64,000 nucleotides of DNA from Streptomyces sp. PCS3-D2 (GTDB lineage: Bacteria > Actinomycetota > Actinomycetes > Streptomycetales > Streptomycetaceae). The stretch is taken from assembly GCF_000612545.2 (NCBI RefSeq), contig NZ_CP097800.1, forward strand, positions 5,158,501 to 5,222,500, in the 5' to 3' direction. The notes under the pieces are model-generated. The model had not been told where the DNA came from. It saw only the letters and a program-made list of their open reading frames with translations, and searched no databases. Both the position numbers and the translations under genes were made by a program. Shown here in pieces: positions 52,622 to 61,434 of this stretch. The stretch's first letter is position 1, and each line of letters starts with the position of its first letter.

Positions 52622-52657
52622 GGTCCGGGGGCGGGCCCTGACTCCCGCCCCCGGACC
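52622..52657. terminator. Bidirectional terminator
   Basis: Perfect 14-bp stem (52622-52635 and 52644-52657) between the beta-glucosidase and the convergent SGNH gene. Confidence 0.85.
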
Positions 52658-52674
52658 CTGCGCGCACCGGAGGG

Positions 52675-53571
52675 TCAGCGCGGCGGTTCGGCCGCCGTCA
52701 CCTGGCGGTGCGCCAGTTCCGCCAGCCGCGCCTGCCCGTCCTTGCCCGGGTGGAACCAGTCCCAGCGACTCAACTGCTCGGCCGCGAAGGGGTACCGGAA
52801 CACCGCGCCGCCGTCGTAGCGGCACAGGGCGTCCCGGCCGCAGACCTCGCGCAGCACCTCGTTGTACTCCACGACCCGTGCCCGCACCTGCTCGCGCCTG
52901 GCCGTGGCCGCCGCGGCCGGCGACAGCGGATCGGCGAGCATCGACTGGCAGATGCCCAGCTTCCAGACCTGCCGCACCATCGGGAGGTCCTTGCCCTGCT
53001 CCCACAGCCGCTGCAGGTCGGGCACGCTGGAGACGTACACCTGGGTGGCCGGGGACGCGGCCCGCAGCTGTGTCATGGCCTGCTCGAAGCCGGACCGGAA
53101 CTCCGCCACCGGGGTCATCGACGAAGCAGTGGGCCGGCAGGCGTCGTTCGACCCCACCATCACCGTGACCAGGTCGGGCCTGTGCGCGGCGGCGGAGGTC
53201 AGCTGGGCCGGCAGGTCCGCCATGCGCGAGCCGGTCACCGCGTAGTTCCAGCTGCGCTCGGGCACCGCGGCCTCCCCGAGCAGCCGGGCGGCGAGGGAGC
53301 GGACGGCGGGGTCGCTGCCGGTGGCCCAGGAGACCTCGGGGCAGTCGGCGAGGACCGAACAGGCGTCGAAACCACGCGTGATGGAGTCCCCCGTGGCCGC
53401 GATCGAGGTGGGTGCCGTGTTCCACCGGGGGGCGGACCGCGATCCGCGCTCGCCCGGGTCGGCCGACCCGCCCGACTGGCACCCCGTCAGAGCCCCGGCC
53501 AGCACCGCGACCGCCGCGCCCGCGCCCGCGAGGGTGCGGCGCGCGCGGCAGCGTGCTGCGGTCCTGCGCAT
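52675..53571 (-). CDS. SGNH/GDSL-hydrolase lipoprotein
   Basis: 298 residues. A lipoprotein signal ends in the lipobox LTGC (Cys31). Catalytic blocks are in order: block I AATGDSITRG, block III MVGSNDAC and block V DWFHPG. Members hydrolyse acyl or acetyl esters at the cell surface. AAGGAGG precedes the ATG by ten bases. Substrate unknown. Confidence 0.9.
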   Translation of the reverse strand: MRRTAARCRARRTLAGAGAAVAVLAGALTGCQSGGSADPGERGSRSAPRWNTAPTSIAATGDSITRGFDACSVLADCPEVSWATGSDPAVRSLAARLLGEAAVPERSWNYAVTGSRMADLPAQLTSAAAHRPDLVTVMVGSNDACRPTASSMTPVAEFRSGFEQAMTQLRAASPATQVYVSSVPDLQRLWEQGKDLPMVRQVWKLGICQSMLADPLSPAAAATARREQVRARVVEYNEVLREVCGRDALCRYDGGAVFRYPFAAEQLSRWDWFHPGKDGQARLAELAHRQVTAAEPPR

Positions 53572-53820
53572 GGGAACGACCCCTCCTTGTCGCCCCCGTG
53601 CCGTCCAGGGGGTCCTGCTGAGTGAAAGCTCTGTGTTTACCGGCCCCGGAGCGACCGTACGTCACACCGGGACCCCTGACGCACGGTAGCTTTTTCCCGT
53701 GGCGTTTCGGCCGCAGGTCCCGTTGCGCAATGTCAAATAATTTCCGTTACATTACATCACGTCACAAACTGTCCGTTTTCTGGAGTTTATTCCCGACCTC
53801 GTCCACCACTGGAGGTCCCG

Positions 53821-54315
53821 GTGACGACACGTGGAGTTCTGTACGTGCATTCCGCACCGCGCGCGCTCTGCCCGCACGTGGAATGGGCCGTAGCGGGCGT
53901 GCTCGGGGTGCGGGTGAACCTCGACTGGATCAGGCAGCCCGCCTCCCCGGGCACCTGGAGAGCCGAGTTCTCCTGGCGGGCCGAAGCGGGCACCGCTTCG
54001 AAACTCGCCTCCGCGCTGCGCGGCTGGCACCTGCTGCGCTTCGAGGTGACCTCGGAGCCCTGCCCGACCGCCGAGGGCGAGCGCTACAGCTCCACACCGG
54101 AGCTCGGCATCTTCCACGCCGTCACCGGCCTGCACGGCGACATCCTGATCCCGGAGGACCGGCTGCGCGCCGCGCTGGCCCGGTCCGTCCGCGGTGAGAC
54201 CGATCTGGAGGCGGAGATCGCCGAACTGCTCGGCAAGCGGTGGGACGACGAACTGGAACCCTTCCGCCACGCGGGCGAGGGCGCGCCCGTCCGCTGGCTC
54301 CACCAGGTGGTCTGA
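53821..54315 (+). CDS. DUF3145 family protein
   Basis: 164 residues. The protein starts MTTRGVLYVHSAPRALCPHV and includes WAVAGVLGVRVNLDWIRQPA and FHAVTGLHGDILIPEDRLR, the full DUF3145 domain of actinobacteria. Function unknown. It sits next to fabF, as I recall for other Streptomyces. A ribosome-binding site (GGAGG) precedes the GTG, and the 250 bp upstream are unusually A/T-rich, probably holding its promoter. Confidence 0.88.
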   Translation: MTTRGVLYVHSAPRALCPHVEWAVAGVLGVRVNLDWIRQPASPGTWRAEFSWRAEAGTASKLASALRGWHLLRFEVTSEPCPTAEGERYSSTPELGIFHAVTGLHGDILIPEDRLRAALARSVRGETDLEAEIAELLGKRWDDELEPFRHAGEGAPVRWLHQVV

Positions 54316-54361
54316 CCCCTGCCCCTGCCCCTGCCCCGGCCCCCTGACCCGCTCCGTCCGA

Positions 54362-54403
54362 CGCGAAAGGCCCACCCGGAATCAACCGGGTGGGCCTTTC
54401 GCG
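54362..54403. terminator. Bidirectional terminator between the DUF3145 gene and fabF
   Basis: Perfect 18-bp stem (54362-54379 and 54386-54403) with loop AATCAA. It ends both the DUF3145 transcript and the fab operon. Confidence 0.9.
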
Positions 54404-54473
54404 GTGCTCGGACGGCGAGCACCGCGACCATCGGCCGGCAACCGCCGCGGCGGGCGGCGCCGGCTCGGACGTA

Positions 54474-55739
54474 CTAGACGGTGCGGAACGCCAGGGTGAC
54501 GTTGTGGCCGCCGAAGCCGAAGGAGTTGTTGATCGCGGAGATCGGGCCGTCGGCGGGCAGCTTGCGCGGCTCGCCCACGACGATGTCCGCGTCGATGTCG
54601 TCGTCCAGCGCGTCGACGTTGATCGTCGGCGGAGCGATGCGGTGGTACAGCGCCAGCACGGTGGCCACGGTCTCGATACCGCCGGCGCCGCCCAGCAGGT
54701 GACCGGTCATCGACTTGGTCGCGGAGATCGCGATGTGGTCGAGGTCGTCGCCGAGGACCTTGCGCAGGGCCTTGATCTCCGCCGTGTCACCCTGCGGGGT
54801 GGACGTGGCGTGCGCATTGACGTGGACCAGCTCGGCCGGGTCGAGACCCGTGTTGTCGAGCAGGTTCTGCACCGCGGCCGCGACGCCGCGGCCGGTCGGC
54901 TCCGGCTGCGCGATGTGGTGGCTGTCCGCGGACAGGCCCTGGCCCAGCACCTCGCAGTAGACCCGGGCACCGCGCTTCGCGGCGTGCTCGGCGGACTCCA
55001 GGATGACGACGCCCGCGCCCTCGCCCAGGACGAAGCCGTCACGGGCCTTGTCGTAGGGCCGGGAGGCAGTCTGGGGGCTCTCGTTGTTCTTCGACATCGC
55101 CATCATGTTGGCGAAGGCGGCGATCGGCAGCGGGTGGATCGCCGCTTCGGTGCCGCCCGCGACGACCACGTCGGCGCGGCCGGTGCGGATCATCTCGACG
55201 GCGTAGCCGATGGCCTCGGCGCCGGACGCGCAGGCGCTGACCGGAGTGTGCACGCCCGCCTGGGCGTTGACCTCCAGGCCGACGTTGGCCGACGGGCCGT
55301 TCGGCATGAGCATGGGGACCGTGTGCGGGGAGACCCGGCGCACGCCCTTTTCCTTCAGTACGTCGTACTGGTCGAGCAGAGTGGTGACACCGCCGATGCC
55401 GGAGGCGATCACGGTGCCCAGGCGGTCGGGCGCGACGGACTCGTCCTCGCCCGCCGGAGCGGTGTAGCCGGCGTCGGCCCACGCCTCGCGGGCCGCGATC
55501 ACGGCGAACTGCGCCGAGCGGTCCAGCTTGCGGGCCAGCGGCCGGGGCAGGACCTCACTGGGGTCCACGGCTACCGGAGCGGCGATGCGTACCGGGAGTT
55601 CGGCGAAGCGCTCGCCCTCCAGGGGCTTGACGCCGGAGCGGCCGGCGAGCAGACCTTCCCAGGTCGAAGCGCTGTCGCCACCCAGCGGAGTGGTTGCGCC
55701 GATACCGGTGACGACCACGGTGCGATTGGTCGGGCTCAC
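54474..55739 (-). CDS. fabF: 3-Oxoacyl-[acyl-carrier-protein] synthase II
   Basis: 421 residues from GTG. Start VVVTGIGATTPLGGD; catalytic triad in VSACASGAEAIG (Cys), VNAHATSTPQGDTAE (His) and KSMTGHLLGGAGG (His). It condenses malonyl-ACP with growing acyl-ACP in the type II fatty acid synthase. Last gene of the fabD-fabH-acpP-fabF operon. The ribosome-binding site is a moderate GGAG. Confidence 0.96.
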   Translation of the reverse strand: MSPTNRTVVVTGIGATTPLGGDSASTWEGLLAGRSGVKPLEGERFAELPVRIAAPVAVDPSEVLPRPLARKLDRSAQFAVIAAREAWADAGYTAPAGEDESVAPDRLGTVIASGIGGVTTLLDQYDVLKEKGVRRVSPHTVPMLMPNGPSANVGLEVNAQAGVHTPVSACASGAEAIGYAVEMIRTGRADVVVAGGTEAAIHPLPIAAFANMMAMSKNNESPQTASRPYDKARDGFVLGEGAGVVILESAEHAAKRGARVYCEVLGQGLSADSHHIAQPEPTGRGVAAAVQNLLDNTGLDPAELVHVNAHATSTPQGDTAEIKALRKVLGDDLDHIAISATKSMTGHLLGGAGGIETVATVLALYHRIAPPTINVDALDDDIDADIVVGEPRKLPADGPISAINNSFGFGGHNVTLAFRTV

Positions 55740-55818
55740 AGGAATTCTTTCTCCACGTCTCAGAGGGTGCTGAATTGTCACGGCGCCACCGCCGGGTGGC
55801 GACAAACGCTCGTCAGGC

Positions 55819-56067
55819 TCAGGCCTGGTGCTTCAGGATGTAGTCCGCGGCGTCGCCGACCGTCTTGAGGTTCTTGACGTCCTCGTCCGGGATCTTGACG
55901 TCGAAGCGCTCTTCGGCGGCGACGACGACCTCGACCATGGACAGGGAGTCGACGTCCAGGTCGTCGGTGAAGGACTTGTCGATCTCGACGTCCTCGACCG
56001 GGATGCCCGCGATCTCGTTGACGATCTCGGCGAGGCCCTCGACGATCTCCTGCTGCGTGGCGGCCAT
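55819..56067 (-). CDS. acpP: Acyl carrier protein
   Basis: 82 residues, acidic, with the 4'-phosphopantetheine site DVDSLSMVE (Ser41). It carries the acyl chain for the fatty acid synthase. It lies between fabH and fabF as in other Streptomyces; the standard size argues for the primary-metabolism ACP and not a polyketide ACP. Confidence 0.97.
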   Translation of the reverse strand: MAATQQEIVEGLAEIVNEIAGIPVEDVEIDKSFTDDLDVDSLSMVEVVVAAEERFDVKIPDEDVKNLKTVGDAADYILKHQA

Positions 56068-56122
56068 GTGGCGCTCCTTCTCTGGGTAACTGGGTAGAAA
56101 GACCGGGATGCGGATCCCGGCC

Positions 56123-57127
56123 CTAGGGGAGGGTAACGACCGTCGCGGCGTAGACGAGCCCCGCCCCGAAGCCGATGACGAGCGCGGTGTCGCCGCTCTT
56201 CGCCGCTCCGGTCGCCAGGAGCCGCTCCATGGCGAGCGGGATCGAGGCGGCCGACGTGTTGCCGGTGGTCTCCACGTCACGGGCGACCGTCACGTGCTCC
56301 GGCAGCTTCAGAGTCTTCACCATCGAGTCGATGATCCGCATGTTCGCCTGGTGCGGGATGAAGACGTCCAGGTCCTCTGCGGTGATCCCAGCGGCGTCGA
56401 GCGCCTGCTGGGCCACCTTGGCCATCTCGAAGACGGCCCAGCGGAAGACCGCCTGGCCCTCCTGCGTGATGGCCGGGAACTTCTCTCCGGCGTCCTTGCC
56501 GAGGTACTCGTCCCACGGCACGGTCTGCTTGATCGTCTCCGACTTGTCGCCCTCCGAACCCCACACCGTGGGGCCGATGGCCGGCTCGGCCGAGGGGCCG
56601 ACGACGACCGCGCCGGCTCCGTCGCCGAACAGGAAGGCCGTCGCGCGGTCCTCCAGGTCCGTGAGGTCCGAGAGCCGCTCCACGCCGATGACGAGGACGT
56701 ACTCCGCGGAACCCTCCACCACCATGCCCTTGGCAAGGGTCAGGCCGTAGCCGAAGCCGGCACAGCCCGCGGAGATGTCGAAGGCGGCAGGCTTGACCGC
56801 GCCGATCCGGTGCGCGATCTCGGTCGCGACGGCCGGGGTCTGCTTGAAGTGCGAGACCGTGGAGACGATCACCGCACCGATCTGCTCGGGTCCGACACCG
56901 GCGTCGGCCAGCGCCTTGCCCGCGGCTTCCACCGACATGGCCGAGACGGTCTCCTGGGGCGAGGCCCAGTGCCGGGTCGCGATGCCGGAGCGGGAGCGGA
57001 TCCACTCGTCGGAGGAGTCGATGGTCTCGAGGATGACCTCGTTGGGCACCACACGGGTCGGGCGGTAGCCGCCGACACCGAGGATGCGGGCGTAGGGGGA
57101 GCCCTTGGCCGGCTTGATCTTGGACAT
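56123..57127 (-). CDS. fabH: 3-Oxoacyl-ACP synthase III
   Basis: 334 residues. Catalytic residues Cys122 (DISAGCAGFGYG), His259 (IPHQANMRI) and Asn290 (TTGNTSAAS) are all present. It starts fatty acid synthesis by condensing a branched or straight acyl-CoA with malonyl-ACP. It follows fabD by 19 bp. Confidence 0.97.
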   Translation of the reverse strand: MSKIKPAKGSPYARILGVGGYRPTRVVPNEVILETIDSSDEWIRSRSGIATRHWASPQETVSAMSVEAAGKALADAGVGPEQIGAVIVSTVSHFKQTPAVATEIAHRIGAVKPAAFDISAGCAGFGYGLTLAKGMVVEGSAEYVLVIGVERLSDLTDLEDRATAFLFGDGAGAVVVGPSAEPAIGPTVWGSEGDKSETIKQTVPWDEYLGKDAGEKFPAITQEGQAVFRWAVFEMAKVAQQALDAAGITAEDLDVFIPHQANMRIIDSMVKTLKLPEHVTVARDVETTGNTSAASIPLAMERLLATGAAKSGDTALVIGFGAGLVYAATVVTLP

Positions 57128-57146
57128 GCTGTAGGGGCTCCTTCTC

Positions 57147-58070
57147 TCAGGCCGTCAGTTCGGCGACCAGCGCCGCGGCCTTCTCGAGATCGTCCGGGGT
57201 CTTCAGCGCCACGCTCGGTACGCCCTTCAGCGCGCGCTTGGCCAGACCCGTCAGAGTGCCGCCGGGGGACAGCTCGATGATCCCGGTGACACCCAGCTCG
57301 GCGAACGTCTCCATGCACAGGTCCCAGCGGACCGGGTTCGCGACCTGGCCGACCAGTCGGGCGACGACGTCGGCGCCCGTGGTGACGACGAGGCCGTCCT
57401 TGTTCGAGACGTACTTCAGGGCCGGGTCGGTCGGGGAGAGCGCCTCGGCGGCCTTCTCCAGCTCGGCGACCGCAGGGGCCATGTGGTGCGTGTGGAAGGC
57501 GCCCGCGACCTTGAGGGGAACGACCTTCATGGAACCCTCGGGCTTGTCGGCCTGCAGGGCTTCGATCTGCTCCATCGTGCCGGCGGCCACGATCTGGCCC
57601 GCGCCGTTGATGTTGGCCGGGGTCAGGCCGAGCTTCTCAAGGTGTGCGACGACGACGGCGGGTTCCCCGCCGAGCACCGCGGCCATGCCCGTCTCGATGA
57701 CGGCGGCGGCCTCCGCCATGCCCAGCCCGCGGGTCCGGACGAACGACAGCGCGTCCCTCTCGGGCAGCACGCCGGCGATGGCCGCGGCGGTGATCTCACC
57801 GACGCTGTGACCGGCGACGGCGCCGAAGGCCGAGGTCGACCCCAGCGCGGAGGCCGAGAGCAGACCGGCGGCGACCAGCAGGGGCTGGGCGACCGCGGTG
57901 TCGCGGATCTCCTCGGCGTCGGCCGTCGTGCCGTATCGGGCGAGGTCCAGGCTGATGGCCTCGGACCACTCGGCGACGCGGTCAGCGGCACCGGGGAGGT
58001 CGAGCCAGGGAGTCAAGAAGCCGGGCGTCTGAGCGCCTTGGCCGGGAGCGACGAGTACGAGCACCCTCAC
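57147..58070 (-). CDS. fabD: Malonyl-CoA:ACP acyltransferase
   Basis: 307 residues from GTG. The start VLVAPGQGAQTPGF, active-site serine in AGHSVGE (Ser89) and histidine in GAFHTHHM (His193) are clear. It loads malonyl onto ACP. First gene of the fab operon, 83 bp downstream of fasR on the same strand. Confidence 0.97.
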   Translation of the reverse strand: MRVLVLVAPGQGAQTPGFLTPWLDLPGAADRVAEWSEAISLDLARYGTTADAEEIRDTAVAQPLLVAAGLLSASALGSTSAFGAVAGHSVGEITAAAIAGVLPERDALSFVRTRGLGMAEAAAVIETGMAAVLGGEPAVVVAHLEKLGLTPANINGAGQIVAAGTMEQIEALQADKPEGSMKVVPLKVAGAFHTHHMAPAVAELEKAAEALSPTDPALKYVSNKDGLVVTTGADVVARLVGQVANPVRWDLCMETFAELGVTGIIELSPGGTLTGLAKRALKGVPSVALKTPDDLEKAAALVAELTA

Positions 58071-58086
58071 ACTCTCTCTTGTGGAT

Positions 58087-58115
58087 GGTCCCTGCCGCCC
58101 GTGGGGACAGGGACC
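58087..58115 (-). promoter_or_regulatory. Stem-loop or inverted repeat in the fabD leader
   Basis: GGTCCCTG and CAGGGACC, a perfect 8-bp inverted repeat with a 13-nt spacer, lies 17 bp before the fabD start. It could be an mRNA hairpin or a protein-binding dyad. FasR is known to activate the fabD operon promoter in S. coelicolor; that this element is its site is a guess. Confidence 0.4.
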
Positions 58116-58153
58116 AAGAACCGTCGGGGTAATTGTTGATGTCCCACAAAAGT

Positions 58154-59371
58154 CTAGGACTGTGTGTCACCGTCGGCCAGACGCCCCAGAATCAGGGCGA
58201 TCCGCAGGGTGAACGCCGATCGGACATCGGACGGCGACCAGCCGGTGACGTCGGTCACACGTCGCAGCCGGTAGCGCACCGTATTGGGGTGCACGAACAG
58301 CATCCGGGCCGCCCCTTCGAGGCTGCTCGCCTGCTCCAGATAGACGCTCAACGTCTCCAGCAGTGCTGACCCCGCCTCCTCAAGCGGTCTGTAGATCTCC
58401 TCCACCAGTTGTTCCCTGGCAGCCGGATCGGAGGCGATCGCGCGTTCCGGCAGGAGATCATCCGCCAGGACCGGCCGCGGAGCGTCCTGCCACGCCGTAC
58501 AGGCCTTCAGTCCGGCCGCCGCGGCCTGCGCCGACTTCGTCGCGTTCAGCAGATCGGCGACCACCGGACCGGCCACGACCGGACCCGCCGCGAACGGCCC
58601 GATCAGGGACTTCGCCACCTGCATCGGGTTGTCGCTGCCGCCCGCGATGACGACCAGACGGTCTCCGAGCACGCCCGTCAGGACCTGGAGCTTGTGGTGG
58701 CGGGCCGCCCGTCTGATCGCCTCGACCGTCAGCTCGCTGTCGCCCTCCGGCGCGGTGCCGAGCACCACGCACACGTGCTCCGGGGAGTTCCAGCCCAGCG
58801 CCGCCGCCCGCGACAGCGCGCCCTCGTCGGCCTCGCCGGACAGCACCGCGTTGACGACCAGGGACTCCAGCCGGGCGTCCCACGCGCCGCGTGCCTCGGC
58901 GGCCTGTGCGTACACCTGGGCCGTCGCGAAGGCGATCTCCCGCGCGTAGACCAGCAGCGCCTCGCGCAGGGTCGACTCGTCGCCGGGGGCGGCCACCTCC
59001 TCGATCGCGGCCTCCATGACCTCGATCGTGGTGCGGACCATCTCGACCGTCTGACGCAGGGTGATCGCCCGGGTCAGCTCGCGTGGAGCGGTACCGAAGA
59101 CGTCGGTGGAGATCGCCTGCGGGGTCTCCGGATGCCGGAACCACTCGGTGAAGGCGGCGATGCCGGCCTGCGCGACCAGACCGATCCACGAGCGGTTCTC
59201 GGGTGGCATGGCCCGGTACCACGGCAAGGTCTCGTCCATGCGCGCGATCGCGTTGGCGGCGAGTCGGCCGGAGGACTTCTCCAGGCGGCGCAGGGTCGCG
59301 GCGTGCGGATGGGCGGGAGCGGGATGCGCGGCGTGTGTGGCGGGCGAATGCTCACGTTCGGGTTGGGGCAC
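58154..59371 (-). CDS. fasR: PucR-type transcriptional activator of fatty acid synthesis
   Basis: 405 residues. N-terminal region with RMDETLPWYRAMPPENRSWI, GGDEF-like central PucR domain, and a C-terminal helix-turn-helix (LEGAARMLFVHPNTVRYRLR, then RVTDVTGWSP). Position immediately upstream of fabD is that of FasR, which in S. coelicolor activates the operon and is required for normal fatty acid supply. Assignment rests on order and domain type. Confidence 0.9.
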   Translation of the reverse strand: MPQPEREHSPATHAAHPAPAHPHAATLRRLEKSSGRLAANAIARMDETLPWYRAMPPENRSWIGLVAQAGIAAFTEWFRHPETPQAISTDVFGTAPRELTRAITLRQTVEMVRTTIEVMEAAIEEVAAPGDESTLREALLVYAREIAFATAQVYAQAAEARGAWDARLESLVVNAVLSGEADEGALSRAAALGWNSPEHVCVVLGTAPEGDSELTVEAIRRAARHHKLQVLTGVLGDRLVVIAGGSDNPMQVAKSLIGPFAAGPVVAGPVVADLLNATKSAQAAAAGLKACTAWQDAPRPVLADDLLPERAIASDPAAREQLVEEIYRPLEEAGSALLETLSVYLEQASSLEGAARMLFVHPNTVRYRLRRVTDVTGWSPSDVRSAFTLRIALILGRLADGDTQS

Positions 59372-59463
59372 GGGACAAGACTGCCTTATCGGGAGGGCTG
59401 CGCCGAGTCCGGTCCCGTGTCCGGGCCCGGGTCCGCCCCACCGCTGGGACTACCGTGGCCCTC

Positions 59464-60120
59464 ATGATTGATGTACGCCGCGGCGCCGACCGGTACGAGG
59501 GAGGGGACCCGGCCGCCGGGATCACCACCCGGCACGCCTTCTCCTTCGGCTCCTTCTACGATCCGGACAACCTGCGCTTCGGCCCCGTCCTGGCCTGCAA
59601 CGAGGAGGCCCTCGCGGCCGGCGCGGGCTTCGACGAGCACCCGCACAGCCACACCGAGATCGTGACCTGGGTGATCGAGGGCGAGCTCACCCACCAGGAC
59701 ACCACCGGCGAGGAGAGCGTGGTCCGGCCGGGGGACGTGCAGCGGCTCAGCGCCGGGTCCGGGGCACGCCACGTGGAGCGCAACGACGGCGACCGGCCGC
59801 TGCGCTTCGTGCAGATGTGGCTCTCGCCGCTCGCCGCGGGTGGCGAACCCTCCTACGAGGTGCTGCGGGACGTCTCCGACGGCACGCCCTACGAGGTCCC
59901 CGCCGCCGGCGCCGCCCTGCACGTACGCCGCCCCGGGGCGGGAGAGCGGGTCGCCGTACCGGCCGCCGAGCGGGTGTACCTGCACGTGGTCCGCGGCGAC
60001 CTGCGCCTGGACGGGACGGAGCTGGGCCCCGGCGACTCGGTGCGGATCACCGCCGAGAAGGGGCTGGAGATCGTCGCCGGGTCCCCGGGGGAGCTGCTGA
60101 TGTGGGAGCTGCCGGGCTAG
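59464..60120 (+). CDS. Pirin-family protein
   Basis: 218 residues of a bicupin. The metal site reads FDEHPHSHTEIVTWVIEG and further downstream LSAGSGARHVERN. Bacterial pirins can have quercetinase activity or act as redox regulators; which applies here cannot be told. Divergent from fasR by about 90 bp. Confidence 0.9.
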   Translation: MIDVRRGADRYEGGDPAAGITTRHAFSFGSFYDPDNLRFGPVLACNEEALAAGAGFDEHPHSHTEIVTWVIEGELTHQDTTGEESVVRPGDVQRLSAGSGARHVERNDGDRPLRFVQMWLSPLAAGGEPSYEVLRDVSDGTPYEVPAAGAALHVRRPGAGERVAVPAAERVYLHVVRGDLRLDGTELGPGDSVRITAEKGLEIVAGSPGELLMWELPG

Positions 60121-60127
60121 AGGCCGC

Positions 60128-60973
60128 TCAGGCGGAGCGCAGTTCGGTCAGGACCGCGTCGGTGAACGGGGTCCAGGCCTCGACCGCCCACGGGCCGAAG
60201 GGGCGGTCCGTCAGCGCCACGCACGCGGCGCCCGCGTCCGGGTCCACCCACAGGAAGGTGCCGGCCTGGCCGAAGTGGCCGAAGGTGCGCGGGGAGGAGG
60301 TCAGGCCCGTCCAGTGCGGGGACTTGCCGTCGCGGATCTCCATGCCGAGCCCCCAGTCGTTGGGGGACTGGCTCCCGTACCCCGGCAGGACGCCCCTGAG
60401 CCCCGGGTGGACGACCGAGGTGGCCTCGGCCACCGTGCGGACGTCGAGCAGCCGGGGCGCCTGCAGCTCGGCGGCGAAGCGCAGCAGGTCGGAGACGGTG
60501 GAAACGCCGTCCTTGGCGGGCGACCCGTCCAGCGTGGTCGAGGCCATGCCCAACGGCTCGAAGACGGCCTGGTGCACGTACTCCGCGAAGGGGATGCCGG
60601 TGGCCTTGGCGATGTGGTCGCCCAGCACCTCGAAGCCGGCGTTCGAGTACAGCCGGCGCGTACCGGGCGCGGCCGCCGCGCGGTGCTCGTCGAAGGCCAG
60701 GCCGCTGGTGTGCGCCAGCAGGTGACGGACCGTCGACCCCTCGGGTCCGGCCGGTTCGTCCAGCTCGATCGCCCCTTCCTCGTGGGCGACCAGGGCGGCG
60801 TACGCGGCCAGCGGCTTGGTGACCGAGGCCAGCGCGAAGCGGTGGCCGACGGGCCCGTGCGCGCCGGCGAGGCTCCCGTCGGCGCGCACGACGGCCGCCG
60901 CGGCGGTGTCCACGGGCCAGGTCTCGATGATCCGCAGGCTTTCCATGCCGCTCACGGCCTCCTTGCTGTCCAT
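60128..60973 (-). CDS. Beta-lactamase-family serine hydrolase
   Basis: 281 residues. Motifs of the class C/PBP-like family are present: SxxK in ALASVTKPL, YSN in RRLYSNAGFEVLG and HFGQAGTFLWVD near the end. No signal peptide, so probably cytoplasmic esterase or peptidase. Its end is seven bases from the pirin stop (convergent). Confidence 0.87.
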   Translation of the reverse strand: MDSKEAVSGMESLRIIETWPVDTAAAAVVRADGSLAGAHGPVGHRFALASVTKPLAAYAALVAHEEGAIELDEPAGPEGSTVRHLLAHTSGLAFDEHRAAAAPGTRRLYSNAGFEVLGDHIAKATGIPFAEYVHQAVFEPLGMASTTLDGSPAKDGVSTVSDLLRFAAELQAPRLLDVRTVAEATSVVHPGLRGVLPGYGSQSPNDWGLGMEIRDGKSPHWTGLTSSPRTFGHFGQAGTFLWVDPDAGAACVALTDRPFGPWAVEAWTPFTDAVLTELRSA

Positions 60974-61024
60974 GCGGCCGAGCCTACTTGCTTGGAGTGC
61001 ACTCAAGGGTTCTAGCGTGGGGCC

Positions 61025-61434
61025 ATGAGCGAGAGCCGGGGCCCGAGCCTGACGCAGACGCGGTACACGATCAGCGAGGTGGAGGCCCGGACCGGTCTGA
61101 GCCAGCACACCTTGCGCTGGTACGAGCGGATCGGCCTGATGCCGCACGTGGACCGCTCCCACTCGGGCCGGCGCCGGTTCACCGACAAGGACCTCGACTG
61201 GCTGGGCTTCGTGGGGAAGCTGCGCGCCACGGGATGTCGGTGGCGGACATGGTCCGCTACGCCGAGCTGGTCCGCGAGGGCGATCACACCGCCGAGGCAC
61301 GCCGTGAACTGCTGGAACGCACCCGGAGCGAGGTGCGGGCACGGCTGGCGGAGCTGACGGACGCACTGGCCGTACTGGACTACAAGATCGACATGTACGC
61401 GATGGAGAAGGTCTCGGGGAAGGGACGGCAATGA
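61025..61434 (+). pseudogene. MerR-family regulator interrupted by a frameshift
   Basis: The first frame encodes a typical MerR N-terminus (TRYTISEVEARTGLSQHTLR, then WYERIGLMPHVDRS) up to KLRATG. The continuation MSVADMVRYAELVREGDHT and a C-terminal coiled coil with LAVLDYKIDMYAMEK are in another frame. Adding one G to the GGG at 61231-61233 would restore ATG-GGG-style continuity (…RAT-G-MSVADM…). The gene overlaps the aldo/keto reductase start by ATGA. Either a true null allele, translational slippage, or a sequencing error. Confidence 0.85.
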
